Assembly (NCBI GenBank): GCA_965365655.1
Contig: CBDUCN010000010.1
Coordinates: 1 to 35,677 of the forward strand
Direction of reading: 5' to 3'
DNA from: JBFHNV01 sp965365655
GTDB taxonomy: Bacteria; Pseudomonadota; Gammaproteobacteria; HK1
Length of the DNA stretch: 35,677 nucleotides
The notes beneath the pieces were generated by a model. It did no database searches, was not told the DNA's origin, and worked only from the letters and a program-made list of their open reading frames with translations. Shown in pieces: positions 24,836 to 33,641 of the stretch; within the stretch, counting starts at the first letter, position 1, and the number at the start of each line of letters is the position of its first letter. The position numbers and the translations under genes are program-made.

Positions 24836-26890
24836 ATGTACACGGAGCATTTCGGGCTGGACCGGCCGCCGTTCCGCATCACGCCGGACACGCGGCTGTT
24901 CTATACCGGAGGGCGGCGCGGCGACGTGCTCGAGGCCCTGGTGTACGCGATCACCAGCGGCGAGGGCATCGTCAAGGTCGTCGGCGAGGTGGGCACCGGC
25001 AAGACGATGCTGTGCCGCATGCTCGAGGAGAAGCTGCCGGGCAACGTGCAGATCGCCTACCTCGCGAATCCCAGCCTGACCCCCGAGGACATCCTGCACG
25101 CCGTCGCGCTCGAGCTCGGGCTGGACCCGCCGGCGGGCGCCAGCCGGCTGCAGGTGATGCACCGCCTGCACGAGGTGCTGCTCGAGCGCCACGCCGCGAA
25201 CCAGCGGGTGGTCGCGCTCGTGGAGGAGGCGCAGAGCATGCCGGTGGACACGCTGGAGGAGATCCGCCTGCTCAGCAATCTCGAGACCAAGAACGAGAAG
25301 CTGCTGCAGATCGTGCTCTTCGGCCAGCCCGAGCTGGACGCGAACCTCGCGCGCGGCGCGATCCGCCAGCTGCGTGAGCGCATCACCCACAGCTTCCAGC
25401 TCACGCCGCTCGCGCGCGACGAGATCCGCGACTACGTGGGCTTCCGGCTGCGGGCGTCGGGCTACCGCGGCCGCGACGTGTTCACCGCGGGCGCGTACCG
25501 GCTCATCGCCCGCGCGTCGCAGGGGCTGACCCGGCGCGTCAACGTGATCGCCGACAAGGCGATGCTCGCGGCCTTCGCCGAGGGCAGTCACGAGGTGTCG
25601 TCGCGCCACGTGCGTCACGCGGTGCGCGACAGCGAGTTCGACGCCGGCCGTCGCCGCGCGGGCGCCGCGCGCGCGAAGGGCGCGCTGGCGGCCGGAGCGG
25701 CGGCGCTCGCGCTGCTCGCGGGCGCCGTGGGCTGGTACGCGGGGCGCAGCGCGCCGCCGCAGCGGGCCGCGCAGGCGTCCGCGGTCGTCGCGCCCGGCGC
25801 GGATGCGCGCGCCGCGTCCCGGCCCGCCGCGACGGAGCCCGTCGCCGCGGCTTCGGCCCCGGTGGCGCTCGACCCGGGCGCCGCGGCCGGCTCCGGCGAG
25901 CCGGCGCCCGCGCCGTCGTCCGGCACGCCCGCGGCGGACCTCGCGTCCGTCGCGGCGCGCGCGGGGAAGGTCGCCGCTGCGGCCGTGCGCACGGCGCACG
26001 TGCCGGCGCCGCCGGCGCCGGCGGCCGGCGCAGGGCAATCGCCCGCGCGGACCGCCGACGAGGACGCTGCTGCGGCGGCACCGCCGGCGCCGTTGGCGGT
26101 GGCCTCCGCCGCGGCGCCTGCCGCAGCGGCTGCCCGGGAGCCCGCGCCGGCGCCGGCTGCCGTGTCGGCCGTCGCGGCGGCCACCGCCGACCGTGGGCCC
26201 GCTCCGCCGGCGGCCATCGCGGTGGACGCCGGCGGCGCCGGCCGTCCGGCGGGGCCGCAGCCCGTCCCGGTGGCGCAGGCGCCCGCCGAACCCGAGGACC
26301 CGTCGCCGACCTTCGTCGCGCTCGCGCGGTCCCTGGACGCGCCCGGCGGCGCGGCGCGGGTGAGCGGGAGCGCGGCCGTGCCGGCGCCCGAGCGGCCGCC
26401 TGCCGACGCGGCCGCAGCCCGCGGCGCGAGCGCCGGCGAAGCGAACGCCTCTCCCGCGGCCGCCCCGGCCGCCTCCGCGGTGTCGGCGTCGGCCGCGGGG
26501 GCGGCGTCGCCGCGCGACGCGGACGCCGCGCGCGACGGAGCCGGCGAGCGCGGCGCGGAGCCGGGCAGCATGCTGTCGCAGCGCCTCGCGATCACCCGCG
26601 ACTGGCTGCGCGGCGTGAACGACAGCCACTACAGCATCCAGCTCCTCGCCACCGACGCGGCCCAGCAGCGCAATCTCGAGCACTTCCTGCGCCGGCGCAG
26701 CAGCGCGGGGCAGATCCGGGAGGTCTACGTGTACCGCACGCTGATCCGCGGCCGCCCGTGGTACGGGGTGCTGTACGGCGAGTTCGAGAGCTTCAGCGAG
26801 GCGCGCGATGCGCTGGACGGCCTGCCGGCGGACCTGCGGCGCCACGAGCCGTTCATCCGCAACATCCGCGACATCGCGTTTCTGGGCTGA
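24836..26890 (+). CDS. ExeA/MshM-like ATPase fused to a periplasmic linker and SPOR-like domain
   Basis: The product has 684 residues. Residues 1-270 are an ExeA/GspA/MshM-type AAA ATPase: start MYTEHFGLDRPPFRITPD, Walker A GEVGTGKT (50-57), Walker B region VALVEEAQSM (127-136, Glu-Glu where Asp-Glu is usual), and sensor region VLFGQPELD. A single membrane helix follows at about 285-303. About 270 residues of Ala/Pro-rich low complexity then span the periplasm. The final ~90 residues (HYSIQLLATDAAQQRNLEHFL onward) look like a SPOR peptidoglycan-binding domain. ExeA-type proteins help a secretin assemble through the cell wall, which fits the secretin gene 168 bases downstream. The ATG at 24836 starts exactly at the family N-terminus; no strong ribosome binding site is visible. 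Confidence 0.9.
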   Translation: MYTEHFGLDRPPFRITPDTRLFYTGGRRGDVLEALVYAITSGEGIVKVVGEVGTGKTMLCRMLEEKLPGNVQIAYLANPSLTPEDILHAVALELGLDPPAGASRLQVMHRLHEVLLERHAANQRVVALVEEAQSMPVDTLEEIRLLSNLETKNEKLLQIVLFGQPELDANLARGAIRQLRERITHSFQLTPLARDEIRDYVGFRLRASGYRGRDVFTAGAYRLIARASQGLTRRVNVIADKAMLAAFAEGSHEVSSRHVRHAVRDSEFDAGRRRAGAARAKGALAAGAAALALLAGAVGWYAGRSAPPQRAAQASAVVAPGADARAASRPAATEPVAAASAPVALDPGAAAGSGEPAPAPSSGTPAADLASVAARAGKVAAAAVRTAHVPAPPAPAAGAGQSPARTADEDAAAAAPPAPLAVASAAAPAAAAAREPAPAPAAVSAVAAATADRGPAPPAAIAVDAGGAGRPAGPQPVPVAQAPAEPEDPSPTFVALARSLDAPGGAARVSGSAAVPAPERPPADAAAARGASAGEANASPAAAPAASAVSASAAGAASPRDADAARDGAGERGAEPGSMLSQRLAITRDWLRGVNDSHYSIQLLATDAAQQRNLEHFLRRRSSAGQIREVYVYRTLIRGRPWYGVLYGEFESFSEARDALDGLPADLRRHEPFIRNIRDIAFLG

Positions 26891-26991
26891 CGCCCGGCAC
26901 GCGGCGGTGGCCTACGCGGGCGGCGCTGCTGGCCGCTGGGCCGGCGGCCGGCAGAGCTGGCAGGCTCCGTTGTGCGCCCGGTCATGGTCCG

Positions 26992-27006
26992 TGATGAGAC
27001 TCATCA
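26992..27006 (+). promoter_or_regulatory. 15-bp perfect dyad upstream of the secretin gene
   Basis: TGATGAG (26992-26998) and CTCATCA (27000-27006) form a perfect inverted repeat with a one-base centre, 53 bases before the secretin ATG. A TATCAT hexamer (27009-27014, five of six matches to a -10 box) follows two bases later, without a good -35. The layout suggests a regulator-bound promoter for the secretin and downstream genes. Confidence 0.4.
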
Positions 27007-27058
27007 GCTATCATCGACAAGATCCTGTATCGCTTTGAAAACCCGGGGAGAGGCTGAC

Positions 27059-28750
27059 ATGGCCGCACGAGCAGTGGCGCGCGCCGGTGCGCTGATGTCC
27101 CTGGCGATGGCGCTCACCGCGTGCACGGTGGCACCGCCGGAGCCGAGGCCGACCTCCTCGGGACATCTGGGCAGCACGCCGCCGCCGGCCGCGCAGGCGC
27201 AGATCCCCGAGCCGGTGAAGCGCCGGCCCTTCGTCCCGGTGCCGGTGCCGGCGCCGCCGGAGGAGACGTTCACGGTGGTGGTGAACGAGGTCCCGGTGCG
27301 CGAGCTCCTGTTCGCGCTCGCGCGCGACGCGAACGTCAACGTGGACGTGCACCCGGACATCGAGGGCAACGTCACGCTGAACGCGATCGATCAGAGCCTG
27401 AACCAGATCCTGGACCGCATCTCGCGCCAGCTCTCGGTGCGCTACGAGAACCGTGACGGCACCCTGGTGATCGTCCCGGACCGCCCGTTCCTGCGCACCT
27501 ACCGGGTGGACTACGTGAACGTCACGCGGGACGCGAGCGGCAGCATCGGCGCGACGTCGTCGCTGGAGGGCGAGGGGCAGGCGCAGTTCACGAACACGTC
27601 CAGCGCCGGCATCAACACCACGACGCGCAACGAGTTCTGGCAGACGCTCGAGTCGTCGATCGACGAGCTCGTGAATCCCGGCATCACCGCCGACGCGGCC
27701 ACGGGGCAGCGACGGGTGATCGTCAACCGCGAGGGCGGCGTCCTGCTCGTGCGTGCGACCGCCGCGCAGCACGAGCTGGTCCAGAGCTACCTCGACCAGG
27801 TCATGGCCAGCGTCTCGCGGCAGGTCCTGATCGAGGCCACGATCGTCGAGGTGCAGCTCAACGACCGTTATCAGGCCGGGATCGACTGGCAGGTGTTCAC
27901 ACGCGCGGGCGGGCTGCTCGGCGCCGGCATCACGCTCGGCACCGACGTCGGCAGCGCGTTCACGGCCGCGGCGAGCGGGGTCACCGGCCTCGTCTTCAAT
28001 GCATCCGACGCGCCCACCGGCAGCCCCAAGCGCGACGTCGAGGTCTCGATCAGCCTGCTCAGCGAGTTCGGCGACGCGCAGGTGCTGTCCAGCCCGAAGG
28101 TGATGACGCTGAACAACCAGCCCGCGCTGCTCAAGGTCGTCGACAACGAGGTCTACTTCGAGGTCGACACGGAGCTCTCGCCGGCGACGCAGAACACCGA
28201 CGCCGTCGTCAGCCTCGACACCACCGTGCGCACGGTCTCCGTGGGCATCGTGATGAACGTCACGCCGCAGATCAGCCAGGCCGACCAGGTGACCCTGAAC
28301 GTGCGTCCGACGGTGAGCCGCATCCGCGAATTCGTCTCCGATCCGGCGATCCCGGTGGCGCTGGCGCAGTCGGGCAACACGGTTGACCTCAACATCTCCA
28401 ACGAGATTCCGGTGATCGCGGTGCGCGAGACGGAGTCGGTGATGCGCGTGGGGTCGGGCCAGCTCGCGATCCTCGGCGGCCTGATGCAGGACAGCGTGAC
28501 GAAGGACGACGACTCGGTGCCGGGCTTCTCGGAGCTGCCGGTGTTCGGCGAGGCGTTCAACTTCCGCGAGCGCAGGCAGGTCAAGAGCGAGCTGGTGGTG
28601 TTCCTGCGCCCGACCGTGATCCGCACCCCGGACGTCGGCGCCGACCTGTCGGGCTTCCGCGAGCTGCTGCCGGAGAACCTTCGCGACTTCGACCGTCAGA
28701 AGGCGCCGTTCGTGCCGGTGCCGGGGCTCGGGGGGAGCGACGCGCAGTGA
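27059..28750 (+). CDS. mshL: Secretin, MSHA-type (MshL-like) outer-membrane lipoprotein
   Basis: The product has 563 residues. The N-terminus is a lipoprotein signal with lipobox LTAC and acylated Cys22, then a Pro-rich stretch. A short secretin N-domain (TFTVVVNEVPVRELLFALAR to DGTLVIVPDRPFLRTY, about 78-160) follows. The C-terminal secretin pore domain starts near VSRQVLIEATIVEVQLND and contains VLSSPKVMTLNNQPALLKV, the amphipathic TVRTVSVGIVMNVTPQIS strand, and the final GQLAILGGLMQD and ELVVFLRPTVIR motifs. The overall layout is that of MshL/PilQ-type secretins, which form the outer-membrane ring through which a pilus passes. The ATG at 27059 has a GGAGAGG site six bases upstream; an in-frame GTG at 26972 would bury the lipoprotein signal. 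Its last bases overlap the next gene by four. Confidence 0.94.
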   Translation: MAARAVARAGALMSLAMALTACTVAPPEPRPTSSGHLGSTPPPAAQAQIPEPVKRRPFVPVPVPAPPEETFTVVVNEVPVRELLFALARDANVNVDVHPDIEGNVTLNAIDQSLNQILDRISRQLSVRYENRDGTLVIVPDRPFLRTYRVDYVNVTRDASGSIGATSSLEGEGQAQFTNTSSAGINTTTRNEFWQTLESSIDELVNPGITADAATGQRRVIVNREGGVLLVRATAAQHELVQSYLDQVMASVSRQVLIEATIVEVQLNDRYQAGIDWQVFTRAGGLLGAGITLGTDVGSAFTAAASGVTGLVFNASDAPTGSPKRDVEVSISLLSEFGDAQVLSSPKVMTLNNQPALLKVVDNEVYFEVDTELSPATQNTDAVVSLDTTVRTVSVGIVMNVTPQISQADQVTLNVRPTVSRIREFVSDPAIPVALAQSGNTVDLNISNEIPVIAVRETESVMRVGSGQLAILGGLMQDSVTKDDDSVPGFSELPVFGEAFNFRERRQVKSELVVFLRPTVIRTPDVGADLSGFRELLPENLRDFDRQKAPFVPVPGLGGSDAQ

Positions 28751-30516
28751 GCCTGCTGATGGACGCGCTGAAGCGCGCCGAGAAGGCGCGCCAGGCCGAG
28801 GCCGAGCGCGCGAAGGAGGAGGGTGCCGACGACCCGGAGAAGACCGAGCTGTCGCTGGACCCGATGGACGACGACCCGGCGCGCGGCGGCGCCCGGCGCG
28901 ACGACGCGCCCGAGCCGGCGAGGCCGGCGCGCGACGAGACCGAGGACTCCCTGGAGCTGACGCCCGACGAGGTGCGCCGCGAGATCGAGGCGATGGAGGA
29001 GTCCCTGGAGGACCACCTTCCCGCGCCCGGTACGGGCGGCGAGGGCGCCACGGAGCCGTCCGGGCAGGACGAGCGCGACGCGTCGTCCGCGCGGCTGTCG
29101 CTGTCGCTGGACTACGGGGACATCCCGCTGGACGACACCGAATCCACGCTGCCGTCGATGAAGTCGGCGCAGCGCTCGGTGCAGGACTATTTCGACGGCA
29201 CCCACTCCATGTCGCTGTCGATGGACGACGTGCGCGGCGCGATCGAGCGCGAGCGCGAGGAGGCCGCAGGCGGGGAGCCGCCAGCGGACGAGGGCAACAC
29301 GACCATCGACGGCGACACGTCGCCGCGGGAGCGCGCGCGCGCGGTGCTCGGAGCGCAGGCGGCGGCGCCCTCGCGGGGCGGGCGTGCAGCGGCGGCTGCC
29401 GCGGTGCTGCTGATCGTGGTGGGCGGCCTCGCGGGCGGCGCGTGGCTGTTCCGGGATCAGCTCACGGCCGTGTTCCTGGGCGAGCGGCAGACCGTGGTGG
29501 CCCGCCGTCCGCCGCCGCCGGCCGCGCCCGAGCCGGCGGCGCGGCCGGCACCGCCGCCGGCCACCGGCTCCGCGGCGGCGGCCGAGGAGCGCGAGTCGCT
29601 GCTCGCCGCGGCGCAGGCGGCGCGCGCCGAGGAGCGCGCGCTGGAGGAGGCCCGCGCGGCTGCGGCCGCGCAGGCAGCGCGCGACGCGGAAGAGGCCGCC
29701 AGGACTCTCGCCGGCGCGGCACCGCTCGCGGCGCCGCCTGCGCAGGCACCGCAGGCCGGCGCCGCGCCTGCGCAGACCGGAGCGGCTCCTGCCCCGGCGC
29801 GTGAGCCGCAGCAGGCTGCGGCCGCGCAGCCGGAGCCGGTGGCCCGGGTGCCGCTCGCGGAGGTGCTGCGCGCGAGCGGCGGCGCCGCGGCGCCGCCGGA
29901 CGCGTCCCTGCCCGGGCTGCGCATATCGCGCTCGCGGGTCCCCGATCGCACCCACCGCGCGCTGGTGCAGGCGTACGAGGCCTTCTCCCGCGGCAACGAC
30001 GGGGCCGCGATGCAGGCGTACCAGTCGGTGCTGGCCCGCCAGCCGACGAACCGCGACGCGCTGCTGGGCGCCGCCGCCGTGCACATGCGTGCGCGCGCGT
30101 ACGAGCAGGCCGCGGGCTACTACCTCGAGGTGCTGCGCCGCAACCCGCGTGACCCCGTCGCACAGGCGGCGCTGATCGCGCTGCAGGAGGACCTGGATCC
30201 CGTCTCCGGCGAGAGCCACGTCAAGAACCTGATCGCGCGCCACCCCGACGACGGCAACCTGCGCTTCAGCCTGGGCAACCTGTACGCCGAGCAGGGGCGC
30301 TGGCCGGAGGCGCAGGCGGCCTACTTCGAGGCGTTGCGCCTTGACCCGGAAAGCCCGGACTACGCGTTCAACCTCGCGGTGAGCCTGGATCGGCTGGGGC
30401 AGGGCAAGGCCGCGCTCAACTGGTACCGCCGGGCGCGCGAGCTCGCGGCCGCGCGCCCGGCGAGCTTCGACGACGCCGGGGCGGCGCGCCGCATCGCGAT
30501 GCTCACGAGCCCCTGA
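28747..30516 (+). CDS. Bitopic TPR protein, MshN-like position
   Basis: The product has 589 residues. A GTG start overlaps the secretin stop (GTGA). The first residues MSLLMDALKRAEKARQ are typical of cytoplasmic N-termini of secretin-associated TPR proteins. An acidic, charged cytoplasmic region (1 to about 205) is followed by one membrane helix (about 214-236, AVLLIVVGGLAGGAWLF), then an Ala/Pro-rich periplasmic stretch, then at least four TPR-like helices pairs (about 400-589, including YEAFSRGNDGAAMQAYQSVL and LGNLYAEQGRWPEAQAAYFEA). In MSHA loci MshN sits between MshM and MshE and has a similar shape, though sequence identity is not claimed. Likely role: bridging the inner-membrane platform and the secretin. 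Confidence 0.85.
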   Translation: MSLLMDALKRAEKARQAEAERAKEEGADDPEKTELSLDPMDDDPARGGARRDDAPEPARPARDETEDSLELTPDEVRREIEAMEESLEDHLPAPGTGGEGATEPSGQDERDASSARLSLSLDYGDIPLDDTESTLPSMKSAQRSVQDYFDGTHSMSLSMDDVRGAIEREREEAAGGEPPADEGNTTIDGDTSPRERARAVLGAQAAAPSRGGRAAAAAAVLLIVVGGLAGGAWLFRDQLTAVFLGERQTVVARRPPPPAAPEPAARPAPPPATGSAAAAEERESLLAAAQAARAEERALEEARAAAAAQAARDAEEAARTLAGAAPLAAPPAQAPQAGAAPAQTGAAPAPAREPQQAAAAQPEPVARVPLAEVLRASGGAAAPPDASLPGLRISRSRVPDRTHRALVQAYEAFSRGNDGAAMQAYQSVLARQPTNRDALLGAAAVHMRARAYEQAAGYYLEVLRRNPRDPVAQAALIALQEDLDPVSGESHVKNLIARHPDDGNLRFSLGNLYAEQGRWPEAQAAYFEALRLDPESPDYAFNLAVSLDRLGQGKAALNWYRRARELAAARPASFDDAGAARRIAMLTSP

Positions 30517-30539
30517 CACGCCATGGACGGCACGTGCCC

Positions 30540-32273
30540 ATGACCACCGATTCCCCGACCATCGACCTCCAGGCGCCGGTCAAGAACCGGCGCATCGGCG
30601 AGCTGCTCGTCGGCAAGGGCGTGGTCAGCGAGGACCAGGTGCGCATCGCGCTCACCGAGCAGCGCCACACCAAGGAACACCTGGGACGCATCCTGGTGCG
30701 GCTCGGCTTCGCCACCGAGGCGGTGATCCGCGACGTGCTCGGCGGCGCGCTCGGCTACGACAGCGTCGACCTCGCGAAGGTGGTCGTGGACAGCGAGGTG
30801 GTGCAGCTCATCCCGAAGCACGTCGCGCGCCGCTACCACATGCTCGCGCTCACCTTCAACGAGCAGAGCAACGCGCTGACCGTCGCGATGTCGGACCCGT
30901 TCAACGTGATCGCGCTGGACCAGGTGCGCGCGCTGCTCGGCGGCGACGTGCTGGTGCAGCCGCTGCTCGCCGGCCAGGCGGAGCTCGACAAGGCCATCGA
31001 CCAGTTCTACGGATTCGAGCTCTCCGTGGACGGCATCCTGCAGGAGATCGAGACCGGCGAGATCGACTACACCAGCCTGGAGGCGGAGAGCGACGAGTAC
31101 AGCCAGCCCGTCGTGCGGCTGGTGAACGCGCTGATGTCTGACGCCGTGAAGCGCGGCGCATCCGACATCCACTTCGAGCCGGAGCACGACTTCCTGCGGG
31201 TGCGTTACCGCATCGACGGGGTGCTGCGCCAGATCCGCAGCCTGCACCGCAACTACTGGAGCGCGATCGCGGTGCGGCTGAAGGTGATGTCGGGCATGAA
31301 CATCGCCGAGATGCGCGCGCCGCAGGACGGGCGCATCGGGCTGTCGGTGTCGGGGCGGCCGGTGGACTTCCGTGTCTCGAGCCTGCCCACCACGCACGGC
31401 GAGAACATCGTGCTGCGCGTGCTCGATCGCCAGAAGGGTATCGTGCCGCTGGACACGCTGGGTCTCGACGACGACGCGCTCACCACGCTGCGCATCATGA
31501 TGGCGCGCCCGGAGGGCATCATCCTCGTGACGGGGCCCACCGGCAGCGGCAAGACCACCACGCTGTACTCGATGCTCAGCCACCTGAACACCGAGCAGGT
31601 GAACATCATGACGCTGGAGGATCCGGTCGAGTACCCGCTCGAGATGATCCGCCAGACCTCGGTCAACGAGGCCGTGCGCCTCGATTTCGCGACCGGCATC
31701 CGCAGCATGATGCGCCAGGACCCGGACATCATCCTGGTCGGCGAGATCCGCGACGAGGACACCGCCGAGATGGCGTTCCGCGCGGCGATGACCGGCCACC
31801 AGGTGTACTCGACGCTGCACACCAATTCCGCCGTCGGGGCGATCCCCCGACTGCTCGACACCGGCGTCGCACCGGACATCATGGCCGGCAACATCATCGG
31901 CGTGATCGGCCAGCGCCTGGTGCGCAAGCTCTGCGTGCACTGCAAGCAGGAGTACAATCCGTCGCGCTTCGAGCGCCAGATCCTGCGCCTCGGCGTCGGC
32001 TCCGAGTCGCCGCCGGTGTACCAGGCGGCCGGCTGCCCGCAGTGCGACCACAGCGGTTACAAGGGGCGCCTCGCGCTGATGGAGCTGCTGCGCTTCGACG
32101 GCGAGCTGGACGAGATGGTGGCGCGCCGTGCGACCGCGCGCGAGGTCCTGAAGCTCGCCCGCTCGAAGGGCTACCGCACGCTGGCCGACGACGGCGTGCG
32201 CCGCGTGCTCGAGGGCATCACGTCGATGGACGAGATCGGGCGCGTGCTCGACCTCACCGAAGGTATCCAGTGA
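30540..32273 (+). CDS. mshE: GspE/PilB/MshE-type assembly ATPase with MshEN-like domain
   Basis: The product is a 577-residue hexameric motor that powers pilus or pseudopilus extension from the cytoplasm. The N-terminus (about 16-80) has two tandem MshEN-type motifs: RRIGELLVGKGVVSEDQV with a following ALTEQ, then HLGRILVRLGFATEAVIRDVL. This is the module that binds c-di-GMP in MshE. The ATPase core has Walker A GPTGSGKTTT (about 331-340), the Asp box MTLEDPVEYP, Walker B DIILVGEIRDEDTAEMA and the His box STLHTNSA. A tetracysteine zinc site follows (CVHC, then CPQC), as in GspE and PilB but absent from retraction ATPases. I chose ATG 30540; a GTG two codons earlier is possible. It lies 23 bases after the TPR gene. 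Confidence 0.95.
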   Translation: MTTDSPTIDLQAPVKNRRIGELLVGKGVVSEDQVRIALTEQRHTKEHLGRILVRLGFATEAVIRDVLGGALGYDSVDLAKVVVDSEVVQLIPKHVARRYHMLALTFNEQSNALTVAMSDPFNVIALDQVRALLGGDVLVQPLLAGQAELDKAIDQFYGFELSVDGILQEIETGEIDYTSLEAESDEYSQPVVRLVNALMSDAVKRGASDIHFEPEHDFLRVRYRIDGVLRQIRSLHRNYWSAIAVRLKVMSGMNIAEMRAPQDGRIGLSVSGRPVDFRVSSLPTTHGENIVLRVLDRQKGIVPLDTLGLDDDALTTLRIMMARPEGIILVTGPTGSGKTTTLYSMLSHLNTEQVNIMTLEDPVEYPLEMIRQTSVNEAVRLDFATGIRSMMRQDPDIILVGEIRDEDTAEMAFRAAMTGHQVYSTLHTNSAVGAIPRLLDTGVAPDIMAGNIIGVIGQRLVRKLCVHCKQEYNPSRFERQILRLGVGSESPPVYQAAGCPQCDHSGYKGRLALMELLRFDGELDEMVARRATAREVLKLARSKGYRTLADDGVRRVLEGITSMDEIGRVLDLTEGIQ

Positions 32274-32412
32274 GCGCCCGTGAATTCCCGACCGCGCGTG
32301 GCGCGACGCCCGCCGGCCGCGTGCGCGATCGCGTGCACGTCGCGCCGCACCGGGACCGTGCGTCGACCGTGTCGAGACGGTGGGCAGGCCATTCACAGGT
32401 GCCGGTCGCCCG

Positions 32413-33618
32413 ATGCCGTTGATGCACTACAAGGCCATGGATCCGCGCGGGCGGATGCAGACCGGCCAGATCGAGGCGGTGAACCCGGCCGACCTCGAGA
32501 TGCGGCTCGACCGCATGGGGCTCGACCTCGTGAACTACCGCGAGGCCAAGGTCAGCGGGGGGCGCGCGGCGGGCGCCCGGGTCGACCGCCGCGAGCTCAT
32601 CAACTTCTGCTTCCAGCTCGAGCAGCTCATGTCCTCGGGCGTGCCGATCCTGGAGGGGCTCGCGGACCTCCGCGACACGGTCGAGGACAAGCGCCTGCGC
32701 GAGGTGATCGCGGGCATGGTGGAGGCCATCGAGGGCGGGCAGACGCTGTCCGAGGCGATGGAGACCTATCCCCACGTCTTCGACGCGGTGTTCGTGAACC
32801 TGGTGCGCGCCGGCGAGGCCAGCGGGCGGGTCGCCGTGGTGCTGCAGAAGATCACCGAGTCGCTGAAGTGGCAGGACGAGCAGGCGACGCGGGTCAAGCG
32901 CCTGCTGATGTATCCGGCCTTCGTGGGCGTGGTGGTGCTGATCGTGATCGCGTCGCTGATGACCTTCCTGGTCCCGGAACTGGTGAAGCTCATCAAGAAC
33001 ATGGGCGGCGAGCTGCCCCTGCACACGCAGGTGCTGATCGCGACCTCGAACTTCTTCGTGGACTTCTGGTGGCTGGTGCTGACGGCGCCGGTGATCCTGT
33101 TCGTCGTGTTCGCGGCGCTCGCGAACGCGAGCCCGGCGTTTCGCTACGCGATCGATGCCGCCAAGCTTCGGGCACCGATGATCGGGCCGATCCTGAAGAA
33201 GGTCATCCTCGCGCGCTTCGCGACCTACTTCGCGCTGATGTACTCGTCGGGCATCACCGTGCTCGAATGCCTGCGCATCAGCGAGTTCCTGGTCGGCAAC
33301 CTCGTGGTCGCGGATGCCACCGGCCGGGCCGCCCGCCAGATCGCCGACGGCGCCAGCATCAGCGCCGGCTTCGAGTCCACCGGGCTGTTTCCGCCGCTGG
33401 TGCTGCGCATGCTGCGTGTGGGAGAGAGCACGGGAGGCCTCGACACGTCGCTGCTCAACATCGCGTACTTCTACAATCGCGACGTCGACGAGTCGATGGA
33501 GCGGGTGCAGCAGATGATCATGCCCGCAATGACGGTGATGGTGGGCTCGGTGCTGATCTGGGTGATCGTGTCGGTGTACGGCCCGATCTACGATCTCATC
33601 GCGACGATCGGCATCTGA
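32413..33618 (+). CDS. mshG: GspF/PilC/MshG-type inner-membrane platform protein
   Basis: The product has 401 residues. The start MPLMHYKAMDPRGRMQTGQI is the usual F-family N-terminus. Two homologous T2SSF domains follow (about 60-185 and 265-390), each with the conserved FCFQLEQLMSSGVPILEGL-like or ARFATYFALMYSSGITVLEC-like helix and the GEASGR / GESTGG motifs. Three membrane helices are visible near 172-195, 225-245 and 370-392. It would recruit the adjacent ATPase and form the base of the pilus machine. The ATG at 32413 is chosen on family alignment; another is at 32422. A 139-base non-coding spacer separates it from mshE, long for this compact run. The 3' end carries a 13-base tandem duplication. 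Confidence 0.94.
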   Translation: MPLMHYKAMDPRGRMQTGQIEAVNPADLEMRLDRMGLDLVNYREAKVSGGRAAGARVDRRELINFCFQLEQLMSSGVPILEGLADLRDTVEDKRLREVIAGMVEAIEGGQTLSEAMETYPHVFDAVFVNLVRAGEASGRVAVVLQKITESLKWQDEQATRVKRLLMYPAFVGVVVLIVIASLMTFLVPELVKLIKNMGGELPLHTQVLIATSNFFVDFWWLVLTAPVILFVVFAALANASPAFRYAIDAAKLRAPMIGPILKKVILARFATYFALMYSSGITVLECLRISEFLVGNLVVADATGRAARQIADGASISAGFESTGLFPPLVLRMLRVGESTGGLDTSLLNIAYFYNRDVDESMERVQQMIMPAMTVMVGSVLIWVIVSVYGPIYDLIATIGI

Positions 33619-33635
33619 GGCGGGCATCTGAGGCG
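33610..33635 (+). repeat. Perfect 13-bp tandem duplication across the mshG stop codon
   Basis: GGCATCTGAGGCG is present twice back to back (33610-33622, 33623-33635). The first copy contains the mshG stop TGA. The second copy extends the spacer to the next gene and supplies the GAGG that probably serves as its ribosome binding site. It looks like a recent slip or duplication. Confidence 0.92.
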
Positions 33636-33641
33636 CATGTG

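Noticed and set aside
25615..26595. Antisense Ala/Gly-rich frame opposite the ATPase linker
   Set aside because: Arises from the repetitive GCG/CCG codons of the Ala/Pro linker; no start site or family match.
24836..26890. XrtA/PEP-CTERM-associated ATPase
   Set aside because: It has a membrane helix, long linker and SPOR-like domain, and is followed by a secretin rather than exopolysaccharide genes.
26958..26975. Sigma-54-like TGGCAG...TTGTG before the secretin gene
   Set aside because: The spacing between the GG and the downstream element is one base too long and the essential GC is missing.
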